Source of the DNA: Flavobacteriales bacterium
GTDB lineage: Bacteria > Bacteroidota > Bacteroidia > Flavobacteriales_D > Sanyastnellaceae
Length of the DNA stretch: 64,000 bases
Assembly: GCA_016722445.1 (NCBI GenBank)
Contig: JADKIZ010000007.1
Span: 129,700-193,699 of the forward strand
Direction of reading: 5' to 3'
In this document: piece by piece, positions 1 to 9,417 of the stretch
How the letters are laid out: each line of letters opens with the position of its first letter
Numbering within the stretch: position 1 is the first letter of the stretch
Notes under the pieces: model-generated
What the model saw: only the letters and a program-made list of their open reading frames with translations
The model's database searches: none
Told to the model about the DNA's origin: nothing
Program-made: the position numbers and the translations under genes

Positions 1-726
1 AAAATTGCAAAACAACTTGGTTATCGATTGACCAATAAACCCATTGCACATGCAGATGTGGTGATTTATTTCGACAACATCACAACGGCGGATACCAATT
101 TGCCTGATGTATTACTCTCAGGTAAAGAGGTGGTCAATATTCATTGCACGGATATTTCTAAAGTGAAAGTGGATGAAATACACTTAAAAGTTTTTGGCTA
201 CAACACTTTTATTGATCCACTGTCATATACTGGAAAGGCTGTGCAGAAAAGCGATATCAATGCATTACATGATGGTAAGATCATTCAATGTCCTATTGAT
301 CAAAAACAGCATCAATCTGTTTATCAGGTTTTGATAGACAATACGCATGATGAATCTATGGTTTTGGATTATCGCGTGCCTATATACGATGGATTGATAC
401 CATTGCTTTATCGCAAATTCAAATCTTATGAAAAGCGATTTACCAATGACGTGACTTTTTCTGAGTTGGTAACTGATGTCAGAAGTGTTTTCACCGAAAA
501 GGAAGAAGAATCCATTGTTGCTTTTACGCAATCTATGCAGGTAGAATTTTGTGAGCTGGATATTTTACGGAATAAAGATGACGGAAGGATTTATATCATT
601 GATGTCAACAAGACACCTTATGGTCCGCCTGCCGGATTGAAGCCTGAGGAGAGAGAGGAGGCTGTGATAATGCTGACCGCTGCATTTCGGGCCAGAATTC
701 TTTCGAAATTTTCGCGAATTAATTGA
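1..726 (+). CDS. ATP-grasp-like protein, 5' truncated by window edge
   Basis: The frame is open to the left edge, so the start lies outside the window; the TTG at 28 is only the first start-like codon here. About 241 residues are visible. The C-terminal third has the pattern of an ATP-grasp ligase active site: an acidic strand (ELDILR), then DGRIYIIDVN with the metal-binding D and N, then a KTPYGPP turn. Similar proteins often sit in polysaccharide or surface-modification loci, but nothing nearby supports a substrate. The N-terminal part (TNKP..ADVVIYFDN) could be the pre-ATP-grasp domain. The next gene is convergent, 85 bp away. The family call rests on the C-terminal motif only; the substrate is unknown. 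Confidence 0.55.
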   Translation, partial: KIAKQLGYRLTNKPIAHADVVIYFDNITTADTNLPDVLLSGKEVVNIHCTDISKVKVDEIHLKVFGYNTFIDPLSYTGKAVQKSDINALHDGKIIQCPIDQKQHQSVYQVLIDNTHDESMVLDYRVPIYDGLIPLLYRKFKSYEKRFTNDVTFSELVTDVRSVFTEKEEESIVAFTQSMQVEFCELDILRNKDDGRIYIIDVNKTPYGPPAGLKPEEREEAVIMLTAAFRARILSKFSRIN

Positions 727-811
727 GAGAAGGATCTTCAGGCATATTGGCGATCATCTGTCCTTTTTACCCATTGATTTCATGATCGCTTTCCATAAAT
801 CAGAAACCTCG

Positions 812-1288
812 CTATTCATCGACTTCTTTGGGCACTGAAGTAACAAACCATGAATTCGATTTGATTTCATTCTCCAATTGTTCCGGTGACCAACCACTGT
901 ACCCTACAAAAAACCTCACCTGATCTTTGTGAACCTGGCCAGTGATGAGAAGTTTTTTCAGTGTATCAAAATTGCCACCCATGTAGACACCTGGCATGAT
1001 TTCGACGCTTTCGTCAATGGTTTCACCCAATGTATGGAGGTAATAGAGATTGCTGTTTCGAACAGGACCACCAATACTGATGCGACCCTGAAAAGCAGGC
1101 ATGTTTTCCATGATCTGCTCAAGGTCTACGTCAATATAGTTGTTCAACACAAATCCGAATGACCCTTCATTGTTGTGTTCACACAGAAAAATAACCGTGC
1201 GGCGGAAATAGGGATAATTGAGGAAAGGCTCAGCAAGGGGCAATGGTGCTTTATGCGGTTTGGCATTTTTGTCCGGTCCGAGTTCCAT
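812..1288 (-). CDS. YqgE/AlgH family protein
   Basis: A 158-residue cytosolic protein of the YqgE/AlgH (DUF179) family. The hallmark N-terminal segment is present: AEPFLNYPYFRRTVIFLCEH followed by GSFGFVLN. Next come a GGPV turn (IGGPVRNSNLYYLHT) and the late FVGYSGWSPEQLENE motif, all in family order. Full-length members are about 180-190 residues, so this one is slightly short at both ends, but the core is complete. The biochemical function of the family is unsettled; AlgH was linked to alginate regulation in Pseudomonas and should not be carried over. It is convergent with the ATP-grasp-like gene and divergent from the M14 peptidase, so it is probably monocistronic. Confidence 0.9.
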   Translation of the reverse strand: MELGPDKNAKPHKAPLPLAEPFLNYPYFRRTVIFLCEHNNEGSFGFVLNNYIDVDLEQIMENMPAFQGRISIGGPVRNSNLYYLHTLGETIDESVEIMPGVYMGGNFDTLKKLLITGQVHKDQVRFFVGYSGWSPEQLENEIKSNSWFVTSVPKEVDE

Positions 1289-1421
1289 AGTCTTTTATTT
1301 TCCAATTCTTTTAACAGCAAAATACTGAGGTATGTTGCCTTTTTATCCTGATTTTTCCAGTTTGAAATTCATGATAAAATTAAAGCCGCTCAAATCAAAT
1401 GACGAACCACAATAAAAAGGT

Positions 1422-3152
1422 ATGCTACTTCTTAACATTTGCTATGTTTTTTTAATGATTACAAATGTCACTGCGCAGTTCGTTTTACCCGGCGGTAACA
1501 ATACGCCAACATGGAAAGAGTGTGTCGATTTTTATCAAGAACTCGATCATTTATCATCAATAGCGGGGTTTGCAGAAGTTGGAACCACGGATATTGGCAA
1601 ACCTCTTCACCTTTTTGTGATCAATTCGGATCGGGTTTTTTATCCAGAGTTGTTCGATCGGAATAAAACGATCCTCATGATAAACAACGCAATTCACCCT
1701 GGTGAACCTGATGGAGTGAATGCATCAATGATGTTTGCTCAGCAGTTACTCGATGGTTCTCCAACTTCTCTTGAGTTTTTGAAACATGTGATCGTTTGCA
1801 TCATTCCGATTTATAATGTCGATGGTGCTTTAAACAGAGGATCGTATAGCCGTGCCAATCAAAACGGGCCAGCCGAATACGGGTTTCGTGGCAATTCAAA
1901 AAATCTTGATTTGAACCGAGATTTTATCAAATGCGACAGTAAGAATGCAGCAACGTTCAATCAGGTGTTTTCGAGGATCAAACCTCATGTGCTCGTTGAT
2001 ACACACGTGAGTAATGGTGCTGATTATCCTTATACCATGACACTGATCACCACTCAATCCGACAAATTGGGAGGGAGTCTTGGACATTTTGTGAAAAGTA
2101 AATTTGAACCAGCTCTTTTCGCTGAAATGGAAAAAGCTGGCGACAAAATGTGTCCTTATGTGAATACCATGGGTCGGACTCCCGAAACTGGACTGGTGGA
2201 TTTTTTTGAAAGTCCCCGATTTGCCACTGGTTATGCTGCTTTGTTCAACACCATTGGATTCACCACAGAAACGCATATGTTGAAACCATTCGACAAACGT
2301 GTTCAAAGTACTTTTTTGTTTTTGAAAGTTCTGATGAATTACATCCAAGCAAATCATGATGAAATCAATGCTGCTGTCCAAAAGGCGCAAGAGGAAACAT
2401 TAAAGATGGATCACTATCCTATTCGTTTTGAATTGGACACCACGAAAAGGGAATCTTTCGAATTCAATGGTTATGAAGCAAAGGAAAAAGTTTCTAGTGT
2501 TGGCGGAGGTGAACGATTGTACTACGATCATCAATCACCTTGGACCCGCAAAGTGAACTGGTACCGTAAGTTTAAAGTTGGTCATGAAGTGATGATACCT
2601 GATTATTATATCATTCCACAAGCATGGACTGAGGTGATTGAGAGGCTGCAGTGGAATGGTGTTGACATGGAAAGATTGAAAGGTGATACCGTTTTTGAAG
2701 TGTTTGGCTATCGGATCATTGATTCGTCAACAGGTCATGGTCCTTATGAAGGTCATTATTTGCATAGCGAAGTTGAAACAGAAGAGTTGAAGATGAAGAG
2801 GCAATTTTATAAGGGTGATTTTTTGGTGAGTACACGACAAGTGGCGCTCAAATACATCTGTCATGTATTGGAACCGCAATGTGATGACAGCTTTTTTGCA
2901 TGGAATTTTTTTGATTCCATGTTGCAACAGAAAGAATGGTTTTCTGATTATGTATTCGAAGACATCGCTGAAGAACTTTTAAAAACAGATCAGAAACTCA
3001 AGCGGGATTTTGAACAGGCTATGAAAACAGACGAAAGTCTGCAGGACAATCATTGGAATCAACTGTATTGGATTTACCGTCATTCTCCTTACTATGAAAA
3101 GACATTTAGTCTTTATCCAATTTTCAGAATGTCAAATCATAGAATTGATTAA
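1422..3152 (+). CDS. Secreted M14-family zinc carboxypeptidase
   Basis: A 576-residue protein with an N-terminal hydrophobic signal (MLLLNICYVFLMITNVTAQ). The zinc carboxypeptidase signature is clear: the HxxE zinc ligands in NAIHPGEPDG, the substrate-binding NLDLNRDF loop, the third zinc ligand His in LVDTHVSNGADYP, and the catalytic Glu in GFTTETHML. About 260 further residues form a C-terminal extension typical of Bacteroidota M14 proteins and lacking motifs I recognise. No T9SS sorting domain is visible, so export to the periplasm is likely. Expected role: removal of C-terminal residues from peptides. The 3' end overlaps the convergent membrane-protein gene by 29 bp. Confidence 0.88.
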   Translation: MLLLNICYVFLMITNVTAQFVLPGGNNTPTWKECVDFYQELDHLSSIAGFAEVGTTDIGKPLHLFVINSDRVFYPELFDRNKTILMINNAIHPGEPDGVNASMMFAQQLLDGSPTSLEFLKHVIVCIIPIYNVDGALNRGSYSRANQNGPAEYGFRGNSKNLDLNRDFIKCDSKNAATFNQVFSRIKPHVLVDTHVSNGADYPYTMTLITTQSDKLGGSLGHFVKSKFEPALFAEMEKAGDKMCPYVNTMGRTPETGLVDFFESPRFATGYAALFNTIGFTTETHMLKPFDKRVQSTFLFLKVLMNYIQANHDEINAAVQKAQEETLKMDHYPIRFELDTTKRESFEFNGYEAKEKVSSVGGGERLYYDHQSPWTRKVNWYRKFKVGHEVMIPDYYIIPQAWTEVIERLQWNGVDMERLKGDTVFEVFGYRIIDSSTGHGPYEGHYLHSEVETEELKMKRQFYKGDFLVSTRQVALKYICHVLEPQCDDSFFAWNFFDSMLQQKEWFSDYVFEDIAEELLKTDQKLKRDFEQAMKTDESLQDNHWNQLYWIYRHSPYYEKTFSLYPIFRMSNHRID

Positions 3153-3873
3153 ACCAGTAAAGCGAATATCCGAATAGCATGCAAAGGAAATAGCTTCGGT
3201 ATCTGAGCTTTGGAGTGATTTCAAAAGCCAATAGTATGACCTTTTTATGTAGGATGTAGAGGGGAAAGATTACAACAAAGAAACGCAGTACAAAATCAAT
3301 TTCTTCGTATCCGGGATCTTCAAAATCAAGAAATCTCAAAATGCCGAATTGAATGAAAAAACTGAATAGGTTGGCGCAAGTGTGGAGTAATAGACCATAC
3401 CAACCGATACGGTAGCCCTTGGCCAGAAGTATGTAAATGCTGAAAGGCAGAACAGTTAGCAGCAATGCGATAACATTGTATACAAATACATGGATGTTTA
3501 AATTAATGATGCCGGTTACGAAAAATTCGAATAGCCCCCAATACCGATAGGCATAAATGAAAAGCATAAATCCGGCAAAAAATCGGAGATATCCTGGTAG
3601 TGTTATTTCCTGATCCGGTTGATCGATTACATCAGGACCTGAAAGTGTATTGTGGTATTTAACCTTGCGAAAAGAAAACTTCTTGAACTTAATGAATTGG
3701 AGACTTGGTTCTTTATGCTCTGTAGGAACTTTGGGATCAATTTTTCTAAGCGAGGCTTCTTCTTCTGCGTAAAGCACTGCTTCCGGACTATAGTCAGATT
3801 TTCGATTCAATATTTCTGAAATTCTCACATCCGGTGCTTTCCGGATGGATTCTCTCAGTTCATTTTTCTCCAT
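3124..3873 (-). CDS. Integral membrane protein of unknown function
   Basis: A 249-residue protein: a charged cytosolic N-terminus of about 85 residues, then about five hydrophobic segments (roughly residues 90-110, 118-145, 147-170, 180-200, 225-245) rich in Phe and Tyr. I do not recognise the family. Its start lies 14 bp inside the end of the upstream bestrophin gene on the same strand, so translation is probably coupled and the two may act together at the membrane. Its 3' end overlaps the M14 peptidase gene tail to tail. Function unknown. Confidence 0.7.
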   Translation of the reverse strand: MEKNELRESIRKAPDVRISEILNRKSDYSPEAVLYAEEEASLRKIDPKVPTEHKEPSLQFIKFKKFSFRKVKYHNTLSGPDVIDQPDQEITLPGYLRFFAGFMLFIYAYRYWGLFEFFVTGIINLNIHVFVYNVIALLLTVLPFSIYILLAKGYRIGWYGLLLHTCANLFSFFIQFGILRFLDFEDPGYEEIDFVLRFFVVIFPLYILHKKVILLAFEITPKLRYRSYFLCMLFGYSLYWFNQFYDLTF

Positions 3874-4765
3874 CGTGTGATCCTGATTTGGAAATCATTT
3901 CTACGGAGTTGCGTATGTTTTTCGCCATTTCATCCAAAGGCAAATCATTCGCATCGGTTCCAAATGGATTTTCAATTTCTTCGGCAATGATTTCGAGCGA
4001 TGCAAGAACGTAAAAAATGAACATCACAAAAGGGATGGTGAAATACATCAACATCGGTCCGTATATGATAGGAAGCGTTATAACGTAAATGAAGATGAAT
4101 TTTTTTAGAAATGTGGAATATGAATATGGAATTGGGGTGTTGCGTATTCTTTCACAAGCACCACATATTTCCATCCATTGTTGAGCTTCTTGATTGATGA
4201 TGAGCAACTGTTCACCTGTTATTTTTCCATCACGCTGCAATTTGATCAATTCAGCGTAAAATGATTCACTGATGTGAAGCGGGATGTGTTTTTTATTCTG
4301 AAAATTGACTATCTGAAACAACTGCGCCAATTCCTGCTCATTCATGGAAGTAACATTTCGCAGGTGATTTTTTAAAGCGTATGGAAAATGTATGATGTGC
4401 TCAATCAGTTTTTGTTTGGTGCCGTCGCTATCCTGATCAAGCACAGCTAAAACTTTGATGGTCAGATTTCGGGAACAATTGACCAGTGCTCCCCAAAGTT
4501 TACGTCCTTCCCACCAACGCTCATAAGCGGTATTGGTGCGGAAAACGAGGAGGAGCGAAATCACGAAACCAAGAAAACCATACATCACTGACATCTTCGA
4601 AAGTCTGCCATCGGGACGTACATGAATAAAATGATGTTCCAGAATGACTACAATGGCCGTTACTGCTCCTAATATCACCATTGTTGGTGCCAATTGTCGC
4701 ACTGTGTCAGCCTTGTGAAATCTGGCGATTTGCGAAAACCACTCGCGAGGGTTATAGGCTATCAT
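3860..4765 (-). CDS. Bestrophin family channel protein
   Basis: A 301-residue protein of the bestrophin/UPF0187 family, pentameric anion or cation channels of the inner membrane. Diagnostic features: an early transmembrane helix (APTMVILGAVTAIVVILEHH), a second ending in LLVFRTNTAYERWWEGRK (the family's FRT/N-AYxRWWEGR signature), the long cytosolic helical region, the conserved CxACERIRNTPIPYSY segment, and the late hydrophobic pair before a C-terminal NPFGTDANDLPLD stretch that matches the family's calcium/C-terminal region. The length is normal. A ParE-like ORF lies 12 bp upstream and a membrane protein overlaps its end by 14 bp, so the three probably form one transcript. Confidence 0.92.
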   Translation of the reverse strand: MIAYNPREWFSQIARFHKADTVRQLAPTMVILGAVTAIVVILEHHFIHVRPDGRLSKMSVMYGFLGFVISLLLVFRTNTAYERWWEGRKLWGALVNCSRNLTIKVLAVLDQDSDGTKQKLIEHIIHFPYALKNHLRNVTSMNEQELAQLFQIVNFQNKKHIPLHISESFYAELIKLQRDGKITGEQLLIINQEAQQWMEICGACERIRNTPIPYSYSTFLKKFIFIYVITLPIIYGPMLMYFTIPFVMFIFYVLASLEIIAEEIENPFGTDANDLPLDEMAKNIRNSVEMISKSGSHDGEK

Positions 4766-4777
4766 GTGTCAAACTGG

Positions 4778-5071
4778 CTAAACGTTTTTTGCTTCTTTAT
4801 CCAATAAAATTTCCAATACGGAAATTCGCGATTCTTCTACCATGTAGAAAATCTTGTAATTCAAAACCGCAGCAACACGGATATGTTGGCTTAAGCCTGC
4901 CTCCACTTTTTTTGATGACGGCATGGGCTGATGTTGAATCAAATGTAACTTGTGCATGATCCTCGACCGAACTTTTTCGGCGGAAAGGAGAGAAACCTGT
5001 TGAAGGTCTTCTATGATGGCCTTCAGACTTTCTGTGGCATGATTGGAAAAAACAAACTCACCTGAATTCAT
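4778..5071 (-). CDS. RelE/ParE-like toxin-fold protein, no partner antitoxin
   Basis: A 97-residue protein with RelE/ParE layout: two N-terminal helices (FSNHATESLKAIIEDL..), a central basic segment, then a beta-rich end with RVAAVLNYKIFYMVEES and ISVLEIL, matching the 'y.IfY.v....i.Il.il' strand pair of ParE toxins. Type II toxins normally sit beside an antitoxin gene. Here the 140 bp upstream hold no ORF of useful length and the bestrophin gene starts 12 bp downstream, so no antitoxin is visible. It may be a solitary ParE-like protein or a remnant. The fold call is moderate; toxicity is not supported by sequence alone. Confidence 0.65.
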   Translation of the reverse strand: MNSGEFVFSNHATESLKAIIEDLQQVSLLSAEKVRSRIMHKLHLIQHQPMPSSKKVEAGLSQHIRVAAVLNYKIFYMVEESRISVLEILLDKEAKNV

Positions 5072-5211
5072 GTCACAAAGAAAATGAATTTTGGTATTGG
5101 TTTGGCATTTCCTGCTTTTCTTGAGAATCCTGAAAATTGGATAAACGGTTTTGAAGGGTGTGCGCCTTCACTTAGCTTCGCCTCTGGTTAATCGCCCCAA
5201 AATTTATCACG

Positions 5212-7803
5212 ATGAAGAAAATTACACTGCTGATGATTTCTGCACTCATTTTTACTGCACCTGCAGCGTTTGCTCAGGATAAAAAAGAGTCAAAGAAAAA
5301 GAAAGGTAAAAACGAATCCGTCGAGAAAAAAGACGAAAAAAAAGAAGAGGACAAATTCGCTGACATCACCAAAAAATGCTCGAAGTCCGAAGGATTATTC
5401 ACCATATGGCGTGATTCTACTTCAGGTAAAACTTATCTTGAAGTAAGAGAGGATCAATTGGGAAAGGAATACATTTATTTCAATCACATCATCGATGCTC
5501 CTGTCGAAGCGGGTTATTTCCGCGGATCATACGGTGGAAGTAAGGTGATCAAATTTGGCCGATCTTATGAGAAGATTGACATCATTCAGGAAAACACCAA
5601 TTTCTGGTTCGATCCAAAAACGGAATTAAGTAAAGCTGCTGAAGCCAATATCAATGACCCACTCCTGGCCAGTGAAAAAATAGAAGCGACAAGCAAAGAC
5701 AAATCACGCTATCTGATCGATGGTGATGCTGTTTTTCTTTCCGAGAAATTTCAGATTATCAAATATCCTTCACCTCCGGGTGCTCCTCCTGGATTGTTGG
5801 GAGGATTGAGTGCTGGTAAGTCCAAAGTTCATGGCATCAACAATTATCCTCAAAATACCGAGATTGGTGTGACGTATGTCTATGAAAATGCATCACCGAC
5901 AATGTACAGCGAAGCATTGGCTGATCCGCGCAACATTACCATCAAGTATCAGCACAGCATCCTTGAAGTGCCGGCAAATAATTTTCAGCCAAGATTCGAC
6001 GATCCACGCATTGGTTATTTCAGCACACAGGTGAATGATATGACCAGCTTTTCTGCTACGCCATATCGTGATGTCATTCATAAATGGCATTTGGAAAAAA
6101 AGGATCCCAAGGCAAAAATTTCTGATCCTATAGAGCCGATTACATATTGGATTGAAAATACCACTCCGAAAGAGCTAAGACCAATTATCAAAGAGGCTTG
6201 TGAAAGATGGAACGTAGCCTTTGAAAAAGCTGGATTCAGCAACGCAGTCGTTTGTAAAGAACAACCCGATGACGCCACATGGGATGCGGGCGACATCAGA
6301 TACAACGTGCTGCGGTGGACATCTTCTCCATTACCTCCTTTTGGTGGATATGGACCAAGCTTTGTGAATCCACGCACTGGCCAAATTCTCGGAGCAGATA
6401 TCATGCTCGAGTTTGTGGCCATTGTGAATCGTGTCAACGCAGAAAGCGTGTTTAGATCTACAGGTTTTTTGAATGATGATGAATTGGAAGAACAAGTTGG
6501 TCAACAAATCAGAAATCCATTCCTATGCTCCGCATCTCAAATGACCAATCATGATGTGATTTTCGGAACAGCTGCTGCATCTGCTCTTGGAATGAATGAT
6601 GCGGTTGAAAAGGAAATCGTTAGACAATTGCTTTACAGACTTGTGCTGCATGAAGTCGGTCATACCCTCGGACTTACTCATAACATGCGTGCAAGCACCA
6701 TGAGTACCATGGCCGATGTGAAAAATCCTGCTAAAGTGGAAAAGGATGGATTGGCTAATTCGGTAATGGAGTATCCTGCATTCAATTATCAACTCAATCC
6801 GAAAGAACAAACATTGTATTGTGATACCAAACCAGGTCCTTATGACTATTGGGTGATTGAATATGGATATAGTCCGGCTGTGGATGACCCTAAACTGGAA
6901 GAATACCGCTTAAAGAAAATCACCGACAGAAGCACTGAACCAAATCTCATGTACGGCAATGATGCCGATGATATGCGCATGAGCGGTAAAGGAATTGATC
7001 CGGATGTCAACATCTATGATCTTACGAATGATCCTGTGGCCTACGCTTCTGAACGTTGTGAATTGGTGAATGCAATACTTCCAAAATTGAAAGATCGCTT
7101 TGAGAAAAACAATCAGAGTTACCATGAAATGCTGCAGGCATACCTCATTGCAAGTGGTGAATATGCCAATCAAATTCGCATTATGACAAGACAAATCGGA
7201 GGTGTGCACTATGATCGATCTTATGCTGGTCAGGGAGCAAAAGTTCGTCCATTTGAACCTGTTTCTGAAGCGAAACAAAAGGCTGCAGTCGACGCACTTT
7301 CAAAATATGCTTTTGCTCCTGATGCATGGAATAAGGCGAACTCTCTCTATAACTATCTCCTCGAACAACGCCGTGGTTTTGATCATTTCGCTTTCAGTGA
7401 AGATCCAAAAATCCATTCACGTGTTTTGAATATGCAACGTGAATGTTTGAGTCATCTATTGCACGCTTCAGTCTTGCAAAGAATCACCGATAGTCAGATC
7501 TATGGCAATACTTATTCATTGGATGAGTATATGACTTCTTTGACCAATGCCATTTTCCAGGCTGATGCGAAAAGTGCAGTGAATACATTCCGTCAAAACT
7601 TACAAGTGGAGTACACCAATCGACTTGCAGAGATCATTGATCCGAAAAGCCGTTATGATCATATCAGTCGTGCTATGGCGATGAGTGAACTGAAACGAAT
7701 TGAAAGCATGATGGCCTCCGGTGTAAGTCCGGATGCACTTACCAAAGCACACCGCGACTATGTGCGTAGTTTGGTGAAAAGTGCTCTCGAACCAAAAGGA
7801 TAG
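5212..7803 (+). CDS. Secreted zinc-dependent metalloprotease (DUF5117/DUF4953 type)
   Basis: An 863-residue exported protein. A signal peptide (MKKITLLMISALIFTAPAAFA) is followed by a Lys/Glu-rich linker to about residue 50, then a large N-terminal domain of the DUF5118/DUF5117 kind, and a C-terminal metzincin domain. The zinc site is complete at about residues 479-490: HEVGHTLGLTH, the HExxHxxGxxH motif, with the Met-turn candidate SVMEYP about 35 residues later. Members of about 800-900 residues are common in Bacteroidota; their substrates are unknown. There is no T9SS sorting domain. A strong terminator follows 30 bp after the stop. A small inverted repeat (TGAAGG/CCTTCA, 5152-5170) lies upstream; its role is unclear. 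Confidence 0.9.
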   Translation: MKKITLLMISALIFTAPAAFAQDKKESKKKKGKNESVEKKDEKKEEDKFADITKKCSKSEGLFTIWRDSTSGKTYLEVREDQLGKEYIYFNHIIDAPVEAGYFRGSYGGSKVIKFGRSYEKIDIIQENTNFWFDPKTELSKAAEANINDPLLASEKIEATSKDKSRYLIDGDAVFLSEKFQIIKYPSPPGAPPGLLGGLSAGKSKVHGINNYPQNTEIGVTYVYENASPTMYSEALADPRNITIKYQHSILEVPANNFQPRFDDPRIGYFSTQVNDMTSFSATPYRDVIHKWHLEKKDPKAKISDPIEPITYWIENTTPKELRPIIKEACERWNVAFEKAGFSNAVVCKEQPDDATWDAGDIRYNVLRWTSSPLPPFGGYGPSFVNPRTGQILGADIMLEFVAIVNRVNAESVFRSTGFLNDDELEEQVGQQIRNPFLCSASQMTNHDVIFGTAAASALGMNDAVEKEIVRQLLYRLVLHEVGHTLGLTHNMRASTMSTMADVKNPAKVEKDGLANSVMEYPAFNYQLNPKEQTLYCDTKPGPYDYWVIEYGYSPAVDDPKLEEYRLKKITDRSTEPNLMYGNDADDMRMSGKGIDPDVNIYDLTNDPVAYASERCELVNAILPKLKDRFEKNNQSYHEMLQAYLIASGEYANQIRIMTRQIGGVHYDRSYAGQGAKVRPFEPVSEAKQKAAVDALSKYAFAPDAWNKANSLYNYLLEQRRGFDHFAFSEDPKIHSRVLNMQRECLSHLLHASVLQRITDSQIYGNTYSLDEYMTSLTNAIFQADAKSAVNTFRQNLQVEYTNRLAEIIDPKSRYDHISRAMAMSELKRIESMMASGVSPDALTKAHRDYVRSLVKSALEPKG

Positions 7804-7832
7804 TGCATGTGATAAAAAAAATTCAGAATTTA

Positions 7833-7860
7833 AAAATGCCCCTGAAGGGGCATTTTTTTT
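7833..7860 (+). terminator. Rho-independent terminator of the metalloprotease gene
   Basis: AAAATGCCCC (7833-7842), loop TGAA, GGGGCATTTT (7847-7856), then a T-run. The stem is perfect and starts 30 bp after the stop codon. Confidence 0.9.
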
Positions 7861-7975
7861 AATGTGGAAAGTAAAATTGTGTTCTGCGATGTATGCACTC
7901 GTCTTAAATCCTTTTGGATGCATGATAAGTGTATCAATGTTGTTTTCGTATGAAATGAACTAATTGATAACATAA

Positions 7976-8005
7976 AAAAAGTCCCTCCATGGAGGGACTT
8001 TTTAT
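7976..8005 (-). terminator. Bidirectional rho-independent terminator
   Basis: AAAAAGTCCCTCC / GGAGGGACTTTTT around a CCATGG centre: a perfect palindrome with A-tract and T-tract on both sides. It lies 33 bp beyond the stop of the minus-strand gene ending at 8038 and can end transcripts from both directions. Confidence 0.85.
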
Positions 8006-8037
8006 TGATTCATTTTATGCTAAAGAGAACAAGAACA

Positions 8038-9417
8038 TTAAACAACTTCAGCGCTGAGAGCATTGATCACAGCTTGCAGTATTTCTGTTCTAACTGATTC
8101 TGGATAGCTTTCTGTGTCGGAAAGTTCTTCCGGAACACAAAGGGCTACGACATAAGATCGACCTGTTGGGTTTTTGATATAAAACATATCTCTTGATCCA
8201 TAATTGGTGTCAGTGAGCGAGAAAACTTCACTACCTAATGATAGGAGCTGATTAGAACCAATATTTGGATTAAGTCTTCCACCACGATTGATCTCAAGGC
8301 GATCTAGCATGAATTTCGACCAAAATGGATCAACGAATCTGCCTTGGGCTAATCCCATCAGGAATTCAGACATCATTCTTGTTGTGACGTATCCAACGGG
8401 TTGTGGTAAAATGTCAATCATTGGATTCAGAGAAGTCCAAGTTGGTCGTGTACCAACCTGACCTGCGACATTGTAGGTATCAGGTTGGATGACATTCTGC
8501 CAAATTCCATCCACTAAGTACTGGGTAGGGTTTGAGTTCGGAATCCAATTGATACGGAAAAGATCGTAGGATCTGATCACGGATGAAGTGTAGTAATGTC
8601 CCATCAGATTGGAACTGGTTGCACCGCAATAGTCATCATTGATATTTTCCCACGTTTCATAGATCTCAGGCTTAACAACAAAATTTCCTGCACTGATGTT
8701 TCCTGCGAAAATGTCGTCGAAATAGGGTTGGTCGACTATTGGAAGACCGAGCCATTCCAGCCAACGGCTATAATTATCTATTGTTTGTCTATAAGTGCCA
8801 TTTGAATTTGATTTTCTCCACATGCGTTGAACATCAAATACCATTTGCTGCAAGGATAGCATTCCTGCAATGTTTGCCATGTAATTGGCAGGAAACATTG
8901 TGTTAGGATTAACCTCAAGGAGAATATTCCATTGTGATGAACTTGAATCAAAGGCAACGAGGCTTATGATGTTTTTCCAGTTGGGTAATATGCCGTTGAG
9001 GACAGGTGTGAGCGCATTTTCGAAAGCGCTATAATTCATTGACTTGATTTTCCTTTGAGGTAAATCATCCCGTTTCGAAATGGAAATGAGTTGTTCATTG
9101 TATGGATATCCGTTTTTATAAAGGCTATGTTCAATTTCAATGGTGTCATAACCCGCAGGACCACCCCAATTCACGCGAACAGATCCAGCCGGAGTATCAC
9201 TTGTTGATTTATCTTGGTTTTCCTCCGGTATTTCCTTGGTTGGTTCTTTTGTAGTTTCATCCAAGGGCTTTTTCCCGGTAGTAAATGATACTAACTCTTC
9301 TTCCGTTCTATATAAGAATGAACTATCGGGTGGCAAGTCTGCACTTGATGCGAATTGTGGTGCCAGTGAGATTGCTCCTTTTTCGGTTGATCCATGGCAT
9401 TGGAAGCTGCTTTCCAC
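8038..9417 (-). CDS. C-terminal part of a frameshifted ~1,316-codon protein; degenerate beta-lactamase-like domain
   Basis: Continues the gene at 9291-11988 in the -1 frame. The join is at the T5 run 9379-9383 (A5 on the coding strand): reading ..DQPKK then GAISLAPQF.. restores one protein. The apparent ATG at 9417 lies in the overlap and is probably not a start. The last ~300 residues resemble class A beta-lactamase/serine hydrolase architecture: a strand ISLVAFDSSSSQWN, then FPANYMANIAGML where SxxK is expected (Ser is Tyr, Lys is Asn), then TSSNLMG near the SDN position, and a late NPTGRSYVVALCV strand. The catalytic residues look lost, so a binding role is more likely than hydrolysis. The fold call is inference. 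A terminator follows. Confidence 0.6.
   Translation of the reverse strand: MESSFQCHGSTEKGAISLAPQFASSADLPPDSSFLYRTEEELVSFTTGKKPLDETTKEPTKEIPEENQDKSTSDTPAGSVRVNWGGPAGYDTIEIEHSLYKNGYPYNEQLISISKRDDLPQRKIKSMNYSAFENALTPVLNGILPNWKNIISLVAFDSSSSQWNILLEVNPNTMFPANYMANIAGMLSLQQMVFDVQRMWRKSNSNGTYRQTIDNYSRWLEWLGLPIVDQPYFDDIFAGNISAGNFVVKPEIYETWENINDDYCGATSSNLMGHYYTSSVIRSYDLFRINWIPNSNPTQYLVDGIWQNVIQPDTYNVAGQVGTRPTWTSLNPMIDILPQPVGYVTTRMMSEFLMGLAQGRFVDPFWSKFMLDRLEINRGGRLNPNIGSNQLLSLGSEVFSLTDTNYGSRDMFYIKNPTGRSYVVALCVPEELSDTESYPESVRTEILQAVINALSAEVV

Noticed and set aside
4681..4959. 92-residue plus-strand ORF
   Set aside because: Antisense to the bestrophin and ParE-like genes, which have family support.
7781..7963. 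60-residue plus-strand ORF after the metalloprotease
   Set aside because: It overlaps the gene end and reads through the terminator hairpin.
9375..9390. Programmed -1 frameshift at a lysine AAA AAG pair with AGGAG after it
   Set aside because: The slippery site is G AAA AAG and not the usual A AAA AAG, the AGGAG lies after rather than before the slip site, and the same gene has a second, opposite break at 11956. A one-base error is simpler.
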